Notes: generated by a model from the letters alone, not told the origin. Positions 1-7,897 are shown, counted from the first letter of the stretch. The stretch: 47,244 bases of DNA from Saccharofermentans sp. (GCA_024403655.1 JAKSRK010000006.1:1-47244), one strand, 5' to 3'. Made by a program: numbers and translations.

Positions 1-1883
1 AATCTCTGAAGTCCCTCGGAATCAAGTGAACCGTGAGCAAGTCTTGCCTGATCGAAGATATGCTGAGCAAATCTTGAAGTCTCTTCTTCTTTTGTGCCCA
101 TCTCCTTCATGGCTGTAAGCTTGGATATAACTGGACTGTCTGTATTTATTACAAGCTCCTGAATCAAAGGGAACATCTCATCAAGCTTTGCATAGGGATC
201 TTCTCCCTCCTTTGCAGTCATTCTTGCAAACTGCTCATACTGCTTTCTCATTTCCTGCATTCTTCTGTTCTCTTCAGACTCACGAATAAGAGCAGGCATG
301 GAAGACAGACCCATTGCCTTTGCTGATACATAAAGCTTATCGTCACCTGTAGCTGTTCTGAACATAGTACGAAGCTTATTAAGAGTCTCTTCGTCAGAAT
401 CTTCACCTGAGAGTTCAGAGTCTACACGCTTAAACTTAATCTCACTGTATTTAAACTCAAGGAACGAAATGAAGTTATTATCGATATCCTCATCAAGAAT
501 AACGACTTCATAGCCTTCGTTCTTTGCCATGGAGATATATGCAGCCTGAGCTATCGCATCAGTTGTATATCTAACCTGCTTCTTATCACCTGTAAGCTCT
601 TCCATAGTAAGGAACTTACCTTCTGTAGTCTTAAAGAGGCAGATATCCTTAACCTTATCGTAGAACTTCTCTTCCTTCATCATACCGTACTTAATGAATA
701 CGGAGATATCAGACCAGTACTTCTCAAAAGACTCTCTTTCCTTCTTAAAGAGCTCGTTAAGCTTGTCAGATACCTTCTTAATAATGTGACCGGAAAGCTT
801 CTTAACATACTCATCCTGCTGCAAAGCGGAACGTGATACATTAAGAGGCAGGTCTGAGCAGTCAAGACATCCCTGAAGAAGGAAAAGGAAATCAGGAATA
901 ATCTCTTCTATATTATCTGCAACAAATACCTGATGATTATAAATCTTGATTCTGCCTTCAAGTGACTGATAAACATTATCCGTCTTAGGGAAATAAAGAA
1001 TACCTTGAAGAGTAAAAGGATAATCCATATTAAGGTGAATCCAGAACAAGGGATCCTTGCCGTCATTAAAGACTGAATGATAGAACTGCTTATATTCATC
1101 CTCAGTGCACTCAGAAGGCTTCTTGATCCAAAGAGGTTCCTTATTATTGATGGGAGCATAAGTTACATCACTGATCTCATATGTCTCGCCCTTCTCTTCT
1201 GCTTCTTTCTTCTTCTTCTCCTCAGACTCCATATGAAGTCTGTCAGCCTTTGTATCAATGAAGTAAAGATCCGAAGTAATGAATGAGCAGTACTTACGAA
1301 GTGTCATACGAAGAGTAGCAGAATCGAAGATCTTAGCTGCTTCTTCAGAAAGCTTTAAAGTTATTGCTGTACCTCTCGAAGCCTTATCGGAGGAAGACAA
1401 CTCATATTCCATACCGTCTTCTGAAGTCCAGCAGACTGCTTCAGCACCGTCAACAAAGCTCTTAGTCTCAATTGTGACTTTATCAGCTACCATGAATGCA
1501 GAATAGAATCCGAGACCGAAATGACCAATGATTCCTGACTTATCGGTAGACTGCTCCTGATACTTTGTAACGAAGTCCATAGCACCTGAGAAAGCAATCT
1601 GATTGATATACTTCTCGACTTCATCAGCGGTCATACCGATACCGTTATCCTCGAATACAATAGTCTTATTGTCATCGTCATAGATAACGTTGATTCTGTA
1701 ATCCTGCTCTAATTCACCTTCAGCCTTACCGAGCTCAAGAAGTCTTCTGTACTTAGAGATAGCATCAGCACAGTTAGATACAAGCTCTCTTAAAAAGATG
1801 TCCTGATCTGAATAAAGCCACTGCCTTATAATAGGAAAAATATTCTCGGTAGTAACCGATACCTGTCCTTTTCTGGAATCCAT
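1..1883 (-). CDS. htpG: Molecular chaperone HtpG (Hsp90), 3' end outside window
   Basis: Cytosolic ATP-dependent chaperone of the Hsp90 family. The ATG at 1883 is preceded by AAGG eight bases upstream, and this SD overlaps the stop of the upstream aminotransferase gene (5 bp gap), so the two genes are probably cotranscribed and coupled. The reading frame stays open to the left edge for 627 codons. The N-terminal GHKL ATPase motifs are visible: ELVSNCADA (ATP/Mg-binding E and N), DNGIGMT, and the glycine-rich lid GHFGLGFYSAFMVAD. The middle domain follows, with SRSALQQDEYVKK corresponding to the usual SREXLQ segment. The last visible residues (AHGSLDSEGL) fall in the C-terminal dimerisation domain. 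Only the end of the C-terminus should be missing, since bacterial HtpG is about 620-640 residues. Identification is secure. Confidence 0.97.
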   Translation of the reverse strand, partial: MDSRKGQVSVTTENIFPIIRQWLYSDQDIFLRELVSNCADAISKYRRLLELGKAEGELEQDYRINVIYDDDNKTIVFEDNGIGMTADEVEKYINQIAFSGAMDFVTKYQEQSTDKSGIIGHFGLGFYSAFMVADKVTIETKSFVDGAEAVCWTSEDGMEYELSSSDKASRGTAITLKLSEEAAKIFDSATLRMTLRKYCSFITSDLYFIDTKADRLHMESEEKKKKEAEEKGETYEISDVTYAPINNKEPLWIKKPSECTEDEYKQFYHSVFNDGKDPLFWIHLNMDYPFTLQGILYFPKTDNVYQSLEGRIKIYNHQVFVADNIEEIIPDFLFLLQGCLDCSDLPLNVSRSALQQDEYVKKLSGHIIKKVSDKLNELFKKERESFEKYWSDISVFIKYGMMKEEKFYDKVKDICLFKTTEGKFLTMEELTGDKKQVRYTTDAIAQAAYISMAKNEGYEVVILDEDIDNNFISFLEFKYSEIKFKRVDSELSGEDSDEETLNKLRTMFRTATGDDKLYVSAKAMGLSSMPALIRESEENRRMQEMRKQYEQFARMTAKEGEDPYAKLDEMFPLIQELVINTDSPVISKLTAMKEMGTKEEETSRFAQHIFDQARLAHGSLDSEGLQR

Positions 1884-1888
1884 TTATA

Positions 1889-2734
1889 TTACCTTCTTTC
1901 ATTTATATATTTTGCAATTTGATCAAGATAGCATTCTGATATTCTCTTAATAAGAGGATTATTTGCTGAGTCAAAAACATAATCATCAATCGATGCTATC
2001 GGAAGTATGTCAAAAGGAGTACTGGAAACAAACAATGCAGCACCCTCCGTTTTCTTCAGTTCTTCAAGAGAAAACATATCTATAACAAGCTCACCGCCTG
2101 CTTCCTTCATTGAAGACATAACCCTGTTTCTCGTAATACCGAGGAGAATCTTATTATCAGGAGCGGAATAAACCTTATTACCGACAACAATAAAAAGATT
2201 GGACTTACTACCCTCATAAAGCTTGTCGTTACTGTCAGCAAGAACTATCTCATAAGCACCGGACCTTGCGAAAGCTTCTGCTACCGCACTCTTATAATCC
2301 CCTCTGAAAACCTTAATATTAGGAGCTACTCTGTCCCACTTAAGAAGAGAAGACTTTATTCCTTTCTCGAAATGCTCCTTACAAGGGATATTAGCCTCAC
2401 ATACATGAATAAGAATATCTGACTTGGTAAGAACTATTCTTAAATTACCTTCCTTAAAAGAAGGATACTGCTCGTGCAAAAACTTATAACATTCCTTCTC
2501 AATAAAAGCCGTATCTACAGGAAAATCCTCAATACCCTTTACAGACTTAATAAGTCTTGCAAGATGATCTTCAAGATAAAGAAGAACACCCTCCTTAATT
2601 CTTACTGTCTCATAGTAAGTAACAAGATCCGTCGGCTTAAGAAGCTCCTGTTCCATAGAAGAGCCTGCCATAACGATTTGTCCGTTGTAGTAGTAACAGC
2701 TGCCAACAGGACTTTCGAGTAACGGATATGCCAT
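1889..2734 (-). CDS. Aminotransferase class IV (BCAT / 4-amino-4-deoxychorismate lyase fold)
   Basis: PLP-dependent fold-type IV enzyme of 281 residues. It has the early N-terminal YETVRI segment and an LEDHLARL helix (residues 54-61). The probable PLP lysine is K148, in the context RGDYKSAVAEA. The family-typical block YEGSKSNLFIVVG follows (E-G-S-x-S-N-hydrophobic), and then LLGITRNRVM, which contacts the cofactor phosphate. The family includes branched-chain aminotransferase, D-amino acid aminotransferase and aminodeoxychorismate lyase. The 281-residue length fits the last two better than a full IlvE, but specificity cannot be read from sequence. AGAGGTG lies 7 bases before the ATG. It is the first gene of a two-gene unit with htpG, from a promoter just downstream of the lipoprotein terminator. 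Confidence 0.85.
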   Translation of the reverse strand: MAYPLLESPVGSCYYYNGQIVMAGSSMEQELLKPTDLVTYYETVRIKEGVLLYLEDHLARLIKSVKGIEDFPVDTAFIEKECYKFLHEQYPSFKEGNLRIVLTKSDILIHVCEANIPCKEHFEKGIKSSLLKWDRVAPNIKVFRGDYKSAVAEAFARSGAYEIVLADSNDKLYEGSKSNLFIVVGNKVYSAPDNKILLGITRNRVMSSMKEAGGELVIDMFSLEELKKTEGAALFVSSTPFDILPIASIDDYVFDSANNPLIKRISECYLDQIAKYINERR

Positions 2735-2760
2735 AATTAATCACCTCTGGTTATCTTTCT

Positions 2761-2799
2761 ACAAATTTGTATTGTACTATTTTGCAGGATAATAAGCAA
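2761..2799 (-). promoter_or_regulatory. Promoter of the aminotransferase-htpG unit with a palindrome at the start site
   Basis: On the minus strand TTGCTT (2794-2799), a 17 bp spacer and TACAAT (2771-2776) make a plausible sigma-A promoter. The perfect 10 bp palindrome ACAAATTTGT (2761-2770) lies directly downstream of the -10 box, across the expected start site near 2764. It could be an operator. The -35 box overlaps the T-tract of the preceding terminator. Confidence 0.5.
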
Positions 2800-2831
2800 A
2801 AACGGCGCCTCGAATTATCGAGACGCCGTTT
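2798..2831 (-). terminator. Rho-independent terminator of the first lipoprotein gene
   Basis: On the minus strand a 14 bp stem (AAACGGCGTCTCGA against TCGAGGCGCCGTTT, one G-U pair) with a four-base loop is followed by a T-rich stretch. It lies about 30 bases after the stop of the lipoprotein gene. A sibling hairpin with the same GGCGTCTC core lies after the second lipoprotein gene. Confidence 0.85.
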
Positions 2832-2859
2832 ATAGATAATTAAAACAACTTATTTAAAA

Positions 2860-3462
2860 TTAAGCATCTTCAGGAAGAATTACATCGTAAACACCAAGAA
2901 CGTCCTCAATCTCATCCTCACAGTCACCTACAGCATAAACAACCACAACGTTATTACCGCTCTGATATGCACCAAAATAAATATCACTATAGAAATCAGC
3001 ATGCATAATATAGTAATTTATACCATGCTCTTCGCCATCATCCTGATCTGCATCAAAAATAGATACAACATCATCATATTCTTCTGTAATATCATCAAAG
3101 AAAGACTCAGCATCCTTCTTGGAAGAGAATGTGTAAGCAATAATATAAAGATACTCTTCGTCGTCATCGCCATAACCAAAAATTGTTGCTGTTTTTATTG
3201 ACTTATCGTAAAAATCAGAACCTATGTCCTTAAGAGACTTCTTGAGGTCAGCACCGGAAGCAGTGATATAAACACCATCTTCTAAATCGTCATCGTCAAG
3301 GTCCTCAAAATCATCAACGTCCTTAATCTGCTCAGCGCCAAACTTCTTTGCAGCAGACTTAAGCTTAGACTCACCGAGCTTACCACCTCCCATACATCCT
3401 GTAAGGCTGAATAACATTGTTGCTGCCATCAAAGCTGCAGCTAACTTCTTAATATTCTTCAT
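2860..3462 (-). CDS. Acidic lipoprotein, copy 1 of a tandem pair
   Basis: Predicted 200-residue lipoprotein of unknown function. It has a lysine-rich start (MKNIKKLAA), a hydrophobic segment and a lipobox LTGC, so the mature protein would begin at Cys23 and be lipid-anchored on the outer face of the membrane. The mature part opens with GGGKLGESKLKSAAKKFG and is then strongly acidic (runs such as DLDDDDLEDG and DADQDDGEE). Two aromatic beta-strand-like stretches follow (YLYIIAYTFSSKKDAE and NNVVVVYAVGD). GGAGGAGAG precedes the ATG. It closely resembles the gene at 3674-4270, especially in the 28 residues after the lipobox and in the C-terminal EDEIEDVLGVYDVILPEDA region. I do not recognise a characterised family. 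Confidence 0.85.
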   Translation of the reverse strand: MKNIKKLAAALMAATMLFSLTGCMGGGKLGESKLKSAAKKFGAEQIKDVDDFEDLDDDDLEDGVYITASGADLKKSLKDIGSDFYDKSIKTATIFGYGDDDEEYLYIIAYTFSSKKDAESFFDDITEEYDDVVSIFDADQDDGEEHGINYYIMHADFYSDIYFGAYQSGNNVVVVYAVGDCEDEIEDVLGVYDVILPEDA

Positions 3463-3514
3463 AATATCTCTCCTCCATCCTAACCACCGGAAAAGTGATT
3501 AGTTGTTCCTTTCC

Positions 3515-3568
3515 CCTAGCTATCTAGGACTTAATAATTTCACTTATACGTGAAACGAAATGATTATA
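3515..3568 (-). promoter_or_regulatory. Promoter region of lipoprotein copy 1 with two inverted repeats
   Basis: The minus strand carries TGATATAAT, an extended -10 box, at 3563-3571; no good -35 is visible. Immediately downstream, near the expected start, is TTTCAC-GTATAA-GTGAAA (3538-3555), able to form a 6 bp hairpin. Further into the leader is CCTAG-N4-CTAGG (3515-3528). The CCTAG arms, but not the loop, are shared with the second copy, which points to a conserved operator or RNA hairpin. Confidence 0.55.
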
Positions 3569-3614
3569 TCATATCTTTAATCTTAATTATGATTTATATG
3601 ATGTTTTATTATAC

Positions 3615-3645
3615 AAAAACGACGCCTCAAAAAACGAGACGCCGT
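3615..3645 (-). terminator. Rho-independent terminator of the second lipoprotein gene
   Basis: On the minus strand ACGGCGTCTC pairs with GAGGCGTCGT (two G-U pairs) around a T-rich loop, then a run of five T follows. It lies 28 bases after the stop of the gene ending at 3674 and shares its core with the terminator at 2798-2831. Confidence 0.8.
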
Positions 3646-3673
3646 ATAGATAATAGAAACAACTTGTTTAAGA

Positions 3674-4270
3674 TTAAGCATCTTCAGGAAGAATTACATC
3701 GTAAACGCCAAGAACATCCTCAATCTCATCATCAAAATCATCGAGAGCATAAACAACCAGTACGTTATTATTGCTCTGATATGCACCACCAGACATCTCG
3801 TAAAAGGAATCATGCATAATACAGTAATTTATACCATTCTCTTCGCCATCATCATGATCTGCATAAAGAACAGATGAAAGATCTTCAAATTCATCTCTAA
3901 TACCATCAAAGAAAGCCTCAGCATCCTTCTTGGAAGAGAATGTGTAATCAATAATAATCAAATCTCCACTACTATCAAGATAAACAAAGACTGTAGCTGT
4001 ATTTATAGATTTATCATAATAACAAGAATCTATTCTTTCAAGAAATTCCTTGAGGTCATCACCGGAAGCAGTGATATAAACACCATCTTCAAAATCATCC
4101 TCCTCAAGGTCATCAAAATCATCAACGTCCTTAATCTGTTCAGCGCCAAACTTCTTTGCAGCAGACTTAAGCTTAGACTCACCGAGCTTACCACCTCCTG
4201 CACATCCTACAAGATTAAAAGCCATCGTTAATGCCATAGCAACTGCAGCTAACTTCTTAACATTCTTCAT
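3674..4270 (-). CDS. Acidic lipoprotein, copy 2 of a tandem pair
   Basis: Paralogue of the gene at 2860-3462, 198 residues from the chosen start. The frame extends upstream to 4294, but the ATG at 4270 has AAGGAGAG eight bases upstream and begins MKNVKKLAA, matching the signal peptide of copy 1; the eight extra residues are not needed. The lipobox is LVGC. The segment after the cysteine is almost identical to copy 1, as is the acidic C-terminus (DDEIEDVLGVYDVILPEDA). The middle is more diverged (SCYYDKSINTATVFVYLDSSGD here). The function is unknown. The gene, its promoter region and its terminator are duplicated together, so the tandem pair arose by duplication of a complete transcription unit. 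Confidence 0.83.
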   Translation of the reverse strand: MKNVKKLAAVAMALTMAFNLVGCAGGGKLGESKLKSAAKKFGAEQIKDVDDFDDLEEDDFEDGVYITASGDDLKEFLERIDSCYYDKSINTATVFVYLDSSGDLIIIDYTFSSKKDAEAFFDGIRDEFEDLSSVLYADHDDGEENGINYCIMHDSFYEMSGGAYQSNNNVLVVYALDDFDDEIEDVLGVYDVILPEDA

Positions 4271-4320
4271 AATATCTCTCCTTATCCCAATCAAAAGAAA
4301 AATGATCAGTAGTATATTCC

Positions 4321-4372
4321 CCTAGAACTTCTAGGATATATCGATTAAATATAGACGGAAGACATTATATCA
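4321..4372 (-). promoter_or_regulatory. Promoter region of lipoprotein copy 2 with CCTAG inverted repeat
   Basis: Minus-strand TGATATAAT (extended -10 box, hexamer 4364-4369) is conserved with copy 1, including the preceding AAGATA. Downstream, CCTAGAA-G-TTCTAGG (4321-4335) is a perfect 7 bp inverted repeat whose outer arms match the CCTAG-N4-CTAGG of copy 1. Confidence 0.55.
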
Positions 4373-4379
4373 TATCTTG

Positions 4380-4436
4380 AATCTCAAATATTTTTTATAT
4401 GATATAATATTATACAAAAAGAATGCCTCAAAAATG
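4380..4436. repeat. Remnant of a third repeat junction of the lipoprotein duplication
   Basis: The plus-strand sequence TTATACAAAAAGAATGCCTCAAAAATG and the AT-rich stretch before it (TATATGAT...ATTATAC) align with the junction at 3590-3630, where the promoter of copy 1 meets the terminator of copy 2 (ATTATACAAAAACGACGCCTCAAAAAACG). The match stops at about 4436, inside what would be the terminator loop, and acetyltransferase coding sequence starts immediately. This is the scar expected if a third unit was lost. On the plus strand it supplies TGATATAAT (4400-4408), an extended -10 that could drive the argH block. Confidence 0.55.
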
Positions 4437-4438
4437 TT

Positions 4439-4678
4439 GTGTATATTTCCGATGTAATAGTACCGCCTGACTATCAGGGTAAAGGCTACGGCAGAAGAAT
4501 AATGGAAAAACTTATGTCAGTAATAAATAAAAGCATGAAGCCCGGAGAGAAGATTATGATTAATTTCATGGCTGCAAGCGGAAAGGAAGATTTCTACCAG
4601 AAGTTCGGATCTATTAAAAGGCCGAATGATACCCTGGGATGCGGAATGTGCAGGTGGGTTGAATATGGAAAACAGTAA
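4439..4678 (+). pseudogene. GNAT acetyltransferase, 5'-truncated remnant
   Basis: A 79-residue frame that begins directly in the acetyl-CoA binding core. VYISDVIVPPDYQGKGYGRRIMEKL contains the R/Q-x-x-G-x-G motif A, followed by the C-terminal part FYQKFGSIKRPNDTLGCGM. GNAT enzymes of this type are about 130-150 residues, with 50-70 residues before this point, so the N-terminal half with its first strands is missing. The only start is a GTG at 4439 with no ribosome binding site. The sequence just upstream is a repeat remnant from the lipoprotein locus. The downstream acetyltransferase start overlaps its last codons, as in an intact operon. I read it as a gene decapitated by a deletion; a functional short protein is unlikely. 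Confidence 0.7.
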
Positions 4679-5132
4679 CATTAAATACCGTCTTATGACG
4701 ATTGAAGATTACGAGGAAGCATATAATCTCTGGATCATATGCGGGAATGGGCTTAATGACAAAGACGATTCTCGTGAAGGAATCGATAAATACCTTAAAC
4801 GTAATCCTTCTACATCTTATGTTGCAACTTGTGACGGAAGGGTCGTTGGTGTTATATTATGTGGGCATGACGGCAGGCGCGGAATAATACAGCATACCTG
4901 TGTTGCCCCTGATATGAGGCGCTACGGCATAGGCAAAAAGCTCGTTGATCTCGCCGTTAATTCATTAAAGGCAGAAGGCATCAACAAGCTGTTCCTTGTA
5001 GCTTTCAAGAAGAACGACAAAGGCAATGCTTTCTGGGAGTCACTTGATTTTAAGATTCGCGAGGATCTTAATTACAGAGATAAAGCTTTAACGCAAATGA
5101 TCAGGATAGACCCTGACTATACTAAGGAGTAA
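4665..5132 (+). CDS. GNAT family N-acetyltransferase
   Basis: Acetyl-CoA dependent N-acetyltransferase of 155 residues; the substrate is unknown. The ATG at 4665 was chosen over the longer frame from 4626 because AGGTGGG lies seven bases before it and MENSNIKYRLMTIEDYEEAYNLW is a standard GNAT start. Motif A is VAPDMRRYGIGKKLVDLAV (R-x-x-G-x-G), and the following NDKGNAFWESLDFKIRED is the usual GNAT C-terminal segment (normally ...FYxxxGF). It overlaps the end of the truncated acetyltransferase by 14 bases and ends 5 bp before argH, so the two are translated from one message. The position upstream of argH is compatible with an amino-acid-related role but does not show it. Confidence 0.85.
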   Translation: MENSNIKYRLMTIEDYEEAYNLWIICGNGLNDKDDSREGIDKYLKRNPSTSYVATCDGRVVGVILCGHDGRRGIIQHTCVAPDMRRYGIGKKLVDLAVNSLKAEGINKLFLVAFKKNDKGNAFWESLDFKIREDLNYRDKALTQMIRIDPDYTKE

Positions 5133-5137
5133 AACAT

Positions 5138-6499
5138 ATGGCAAAGAAAATGTGGGCCGGACGCTTCGAGAAAGCTACCGACAAGACAGTAAACGATTAC
5201 AACTCTTCCCTTCCTTTCGATTCAAGAATGTATGCACAGGATATTGAAGGTTCTGTTGCTCATTCTCAGATGCTTGCACGTCAGGGAATCATCTCCAATG
5301 AGGATGCAGAAGCAATCAAGAACGGTCTTCTCTCAATTAAGGAAGATATCGAGAGTGGCAAGCTTACTTTCGATTCTGATGCTGAAGATATTCATATGTT
5401 TGTCGAAGAGGAACTTACTTCAAGAATCGGCGATGCCGGTAAGAGACTTCATACCGGAAGATCACGTAATGACCAGGTTGCTTTGGATCAGAGACTCTAT
5501 CTTGTAGATGAAGCTTTGGATGTAATTACTCTTCTCGATAGCCTTATCGATACAATCGTTGATATTGCAAAGCAGCATCTGACAACATATATGCCCGGAT
5601 ATACTCACCTTCAGAGAGCTCAGCCTATTACTTATGCTCACTATCTTACAGCATATATCGAGATGTTCCTTCGTGACAGAGACAGAATTGAAGCCGCTGC
5701 TTCAAGAGCTAATATCTCTCCTTTGGGTTCCGGTGCACTTGCAGGTACAACATATCCTCTCGACCGCGAATCAGTTGCAGAAGCACTTGGTATGACTGAC
5801 GTAACTCATTGCTCACTCGACGGTGTTTCCGACAGAGATTTTGCTATCGAGTTTGCTTCAGCTATCTCAATCCTCATGATGCACTTATCAAGAATGAGCG
5901 AAGAGATTATTCTTTACGCTTCACAGGAGTTTAAGTTCTACGAGCTTGATGATGCTTATTCTACAGGTTCATCCATGATGCCTCAGAAGAAAAATCCCGA
6001 CGTAGCTGAGCTTACACGCGGTAAGACAGGAAGAGTTTACGGTGACCTCATCTCCCTCCTCGTAATCATGAAGGGACTTCCTCTTACATATAACAAGGAT
6101 ATGCAGGAAGTTCAGGAGTCATTATTTGATGTTATCGATACAATTAAAGGTGTTCTTCCTCCTTTCACTGGTATGATTAAGACTATGGTAATCCGCAAGG
6201 ACAATATGGAAGCAGCTGCTCTCGGAGGCTTCACAAATGCTACCGACCTCGCTGACTACCTCGTTCGTAAGGGTATCCCCTTCAGATCAACTCATGAGAT
6301 TTCAGGTAAGCTCGTTCACTATTGCATAGAGAACAATACTTCTCTTGAGAAGCTTTCTCTTGAACAGTTCAAGCAGTTCTCTGACCTCATCGAAGAAGAC
6401 GTTTACGATGCAATCTCTCTTAAGACCTGCGTCGAGAAGAGAACAATTACAGGCGCTCCCGCTCCTGACACAGTTAAGAATTACCTTGAGAATTTATAA
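5138..6499 (+). CDS. argH: Argininosuccinate lyase
   Basis: Cytosolic tetrameric enzyme of the last step of arginine biosynthesis, splitting argininosuccinate into arginine and fumarate. It has 453 residues, normal for the family. It starts MAKKMWAGRF as ArgH proteins do, has HTGRSRNDQVALD for substrate binding and PGYTHLQRAQP with the catalytic-region histidine. The fumarase/aspartase superfamily signature GSSMMPQKKNPD lies at residues 277-288 and carries the mobile-loop catalytic serine. AAGGAG precedes the ATG. No argG or other arginine gene lies in the window, so the pathway is dispersed. A strong terminator follows. Confidence 0.98.
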   Translation: MAKKMWAGRFEKATDKTVNDYNSSLPFDSRMYAQDIEGSVAHSQMLARQGIISNEDAEAIKNGLLSIKEDIESGKLTFDSDAEDIHMFVEEELTSRIGDAGKRLHTGRSRNDQVALDQRLYLVDEALDVITLLDSLIDTIVDIAKQHLTTYMPGYTHLQRAQPITYAHYLTAYIEMFLRDRDRIEAAASRANISPLGSGALAGTTYPLDRESVAEALGMTDVTHCSLDGVSDRDFAIEFASAISILMMHLSRMSEEIILYASQEFKFYELDDAYSTGSSMMPQKKNPDVAELTRGKTGRVYGDLISLLVIMKGLPLTYNKDMQEVQESLFDVIDTIKGVLPPFTGMIKTMVIRKDNMEAAALGGFTNATDLADYLVRKGIPFRSTHEISGKLVHYCIENNTSLEKLSLEQFKQFSDLIEEDVYDAISLKTCVEKRTITGAPAPDTVKNYLENL

Positions 6500-6527
6500 T
6501 CTGATTCAATATTGGGTGTAAAACAGA

Positions 6528-6556
6528 GGGGACTTCGATATCGAAGCCCCCTTTTT
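6528..6556 (+). terminator. Terminator between the convergent argH and glycosidase genes
   Basis: GGGG-A-CTTCGA, a TA centre, TCGAAG and CCCC form a long stem with a single bulged A, followed by TTTTT on the plus strand. On the minus strand the stem is followed by CTGTTTTA, so it may also end the long minus-strand transcript that converges here. Confidence 0.85.
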
Positions 6557-6584
6557 ACATGAGTACTAATTAATGTAGGATATA

Positions 6585-7895
6585 TTATCTTTCCATCTTC
6601 CAGATAAAAGATGAGAACGGAGGAAGAACAGAACCTCCGCCAAAGTCGTGAGGCTGACCTGTTATAAGGTCAACTGCCTGACCGCAGCCTGCATCAAAAT
6701 GAGCTGTATACTCATAATCAGCAATATTAATTGCCACGAGAACACGTTCCCCGTCACAGGCACGTTCAAAGATACACTGCTGATTCGTAAGAACTACTGA
6801 TCTCATGGAACCATAATTCAAAGCCTTGGAAGAACGCTTTGCAGCTGCAAGCTTGGATATATGTTCAGATAATTCATTGCTGACAGGTCCGTCAAAACAA
6901 GCTCTTAATGCGGGATCCCCTTCTTCCTTGCGTGCCTGTGCTCCCCACTCTGAGCCGTAGTATACGCATGGAATACCGGGCATACCGAATACCATTGTAT
7001 ATACGTGAGGAAGCAGCCTATGGTCATTTAAGATAGATGCAATTCTGGTTACATCGTGGTTGTCGCAGAAAGACAGAAGATGAGATCCTCTTGCAACAGT
7101 CCAGTCCTCAGGTCCGAAGAGTCTGAGTAGTGAATGGATTATCTCAAACATATTGTTGGAATTAAATGCCGAATAGATACCCTTATAGCACTGATAATTG
7201 GTAAGTGAATGAAGATGCATCTCATTAAGCATTCTGCCGTATTCACCATGAAGAACTTCACCCAACAGGAAGAACTCGCTCTTCTTTGAATCAGTAAACT
7301 CACGAAGTCTTCTTAAGAATTCATGATCAAGACAGTAAGCAACATCAAGTCTTAATCCGTCAATATCAAAGAAATCAATCCAGTAATTTACTTTATCAAG
7401 GATATGTTCAATAACGGCGGGATTACGAAGATTGAGCTTAACAAGATCGAAGTTGCCTTCCCATCCTTCATACCAGAATCCGTCGTTATAATTAGAATTA
7501 CCGTCAAAAGATAAATGAAACCAGTCTTTATAAGGAGAATCCCACTTCTTCTCCTGAACATCCTTGAAGGCCCAGAATCCTCTTCCAACATGGTTAAATA
7601 CACCATCAAGTACAACCTTTATTCCGGCCTTATGAAGTTCATCAACGACCTGCTTAAAGTCATCGTTCGTTCCAAGTCTGCTGTCTATAAGACCATAGTC
7701 TCTGGTATTGTAACCATGTGTATCAGACTCAAACACAGGAGAAAAGTAAATCGCACTGATATTAAGCTTCTTAAGATGATCTATCCAATCAAGTACCTTC
7801 AGGATTCGATGCTCCTGGATACCGTCATTTTCAAAAGGAGCTCCGCAAAAACCCAAGGGATAAATCTGATAAAATACAGCCTCTTCAAACCACAT
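6585..7895 (-). CDS. GH13 alpha-amylase family glycosidase, cytosolic
   Basis: Alpha-glucan hydrolase or transferase of 436 residues with no signal peptide, so probably intracellular maltodextrin processing. The GH13 conserved regions are clear: DGVFNH (97-102), GLRLDVAYC with nucleophile D184, LGEVLHG with acid/base E213, and FCDNHDVTR with transition-state aspartate D281. The protein starts directly with the barrel (MWFEEAVFYQIYPLGF). The N-terminal immunoglobulin-like domain of neopullulanases and cyclomaltodextrinases is absent, while a short C-terminal beta domain is present. Specificity cannot be called. GGAGG lies 8 bases before the ATG. It is the last gene of the long minus-strand run and starts 2 bp after the preceding membrane protein gene. 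Confidence 0.9.
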   Translation of the reverse strand: MWFEEAVFYQIYPLGFCGAPFENDGIQEHRILKVLDWIDHLKKLNISAIYFSPVFESDTHGYNTRDYGLIDSRLGTNDDFKQVVDELHKAGIKVVLDGVFNHVGRGFWAFKDVQEKKWDSPYKDWFHLSFDGNSNYNDGFWYEGWEGNFDLVKLNLRNPAVIEHILDKVNYWIDFFDIDGLRLDVAYCLDHEFLRRLREFTDSKKSEFFLLGEVLHGEYGRMLNEMHLHSLTNYQCYKGIYSAFNSNNMFEIIHSLLRLFGPEDWTVARGSHLLSFCDNHDVTRIASILNDHRLLPHVYTMVFGMPGIPCVYYGSEWGAQARKEEGDPALRACFDGPVSNELSEHISKLAAAKRSSKALNYGSMRSVVLTNQQCIFERACDGERVLVAINIADYEYTAHFDAGCGQAVDLITGQPHDFGGGSVLPPFSSFIWKMER

Positions 7896-7897
7896 AG

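Noticed and set aside
2798-3645. CRISPR-like repeats from the recurring GGCGTCTC and GAGACGCC hairpins
   Set aside because: Only two complete copies about 800 bp apart, each located after a gene and followed by a T-tract; they are duplicated terminators.
3550-3819. Plus-strand frame starting in the lipoprotein intergenic region
   Set aside because: It crosses the terminator and runs antisense into lipoprotein copy 2; no ribosome binding site and no family features.
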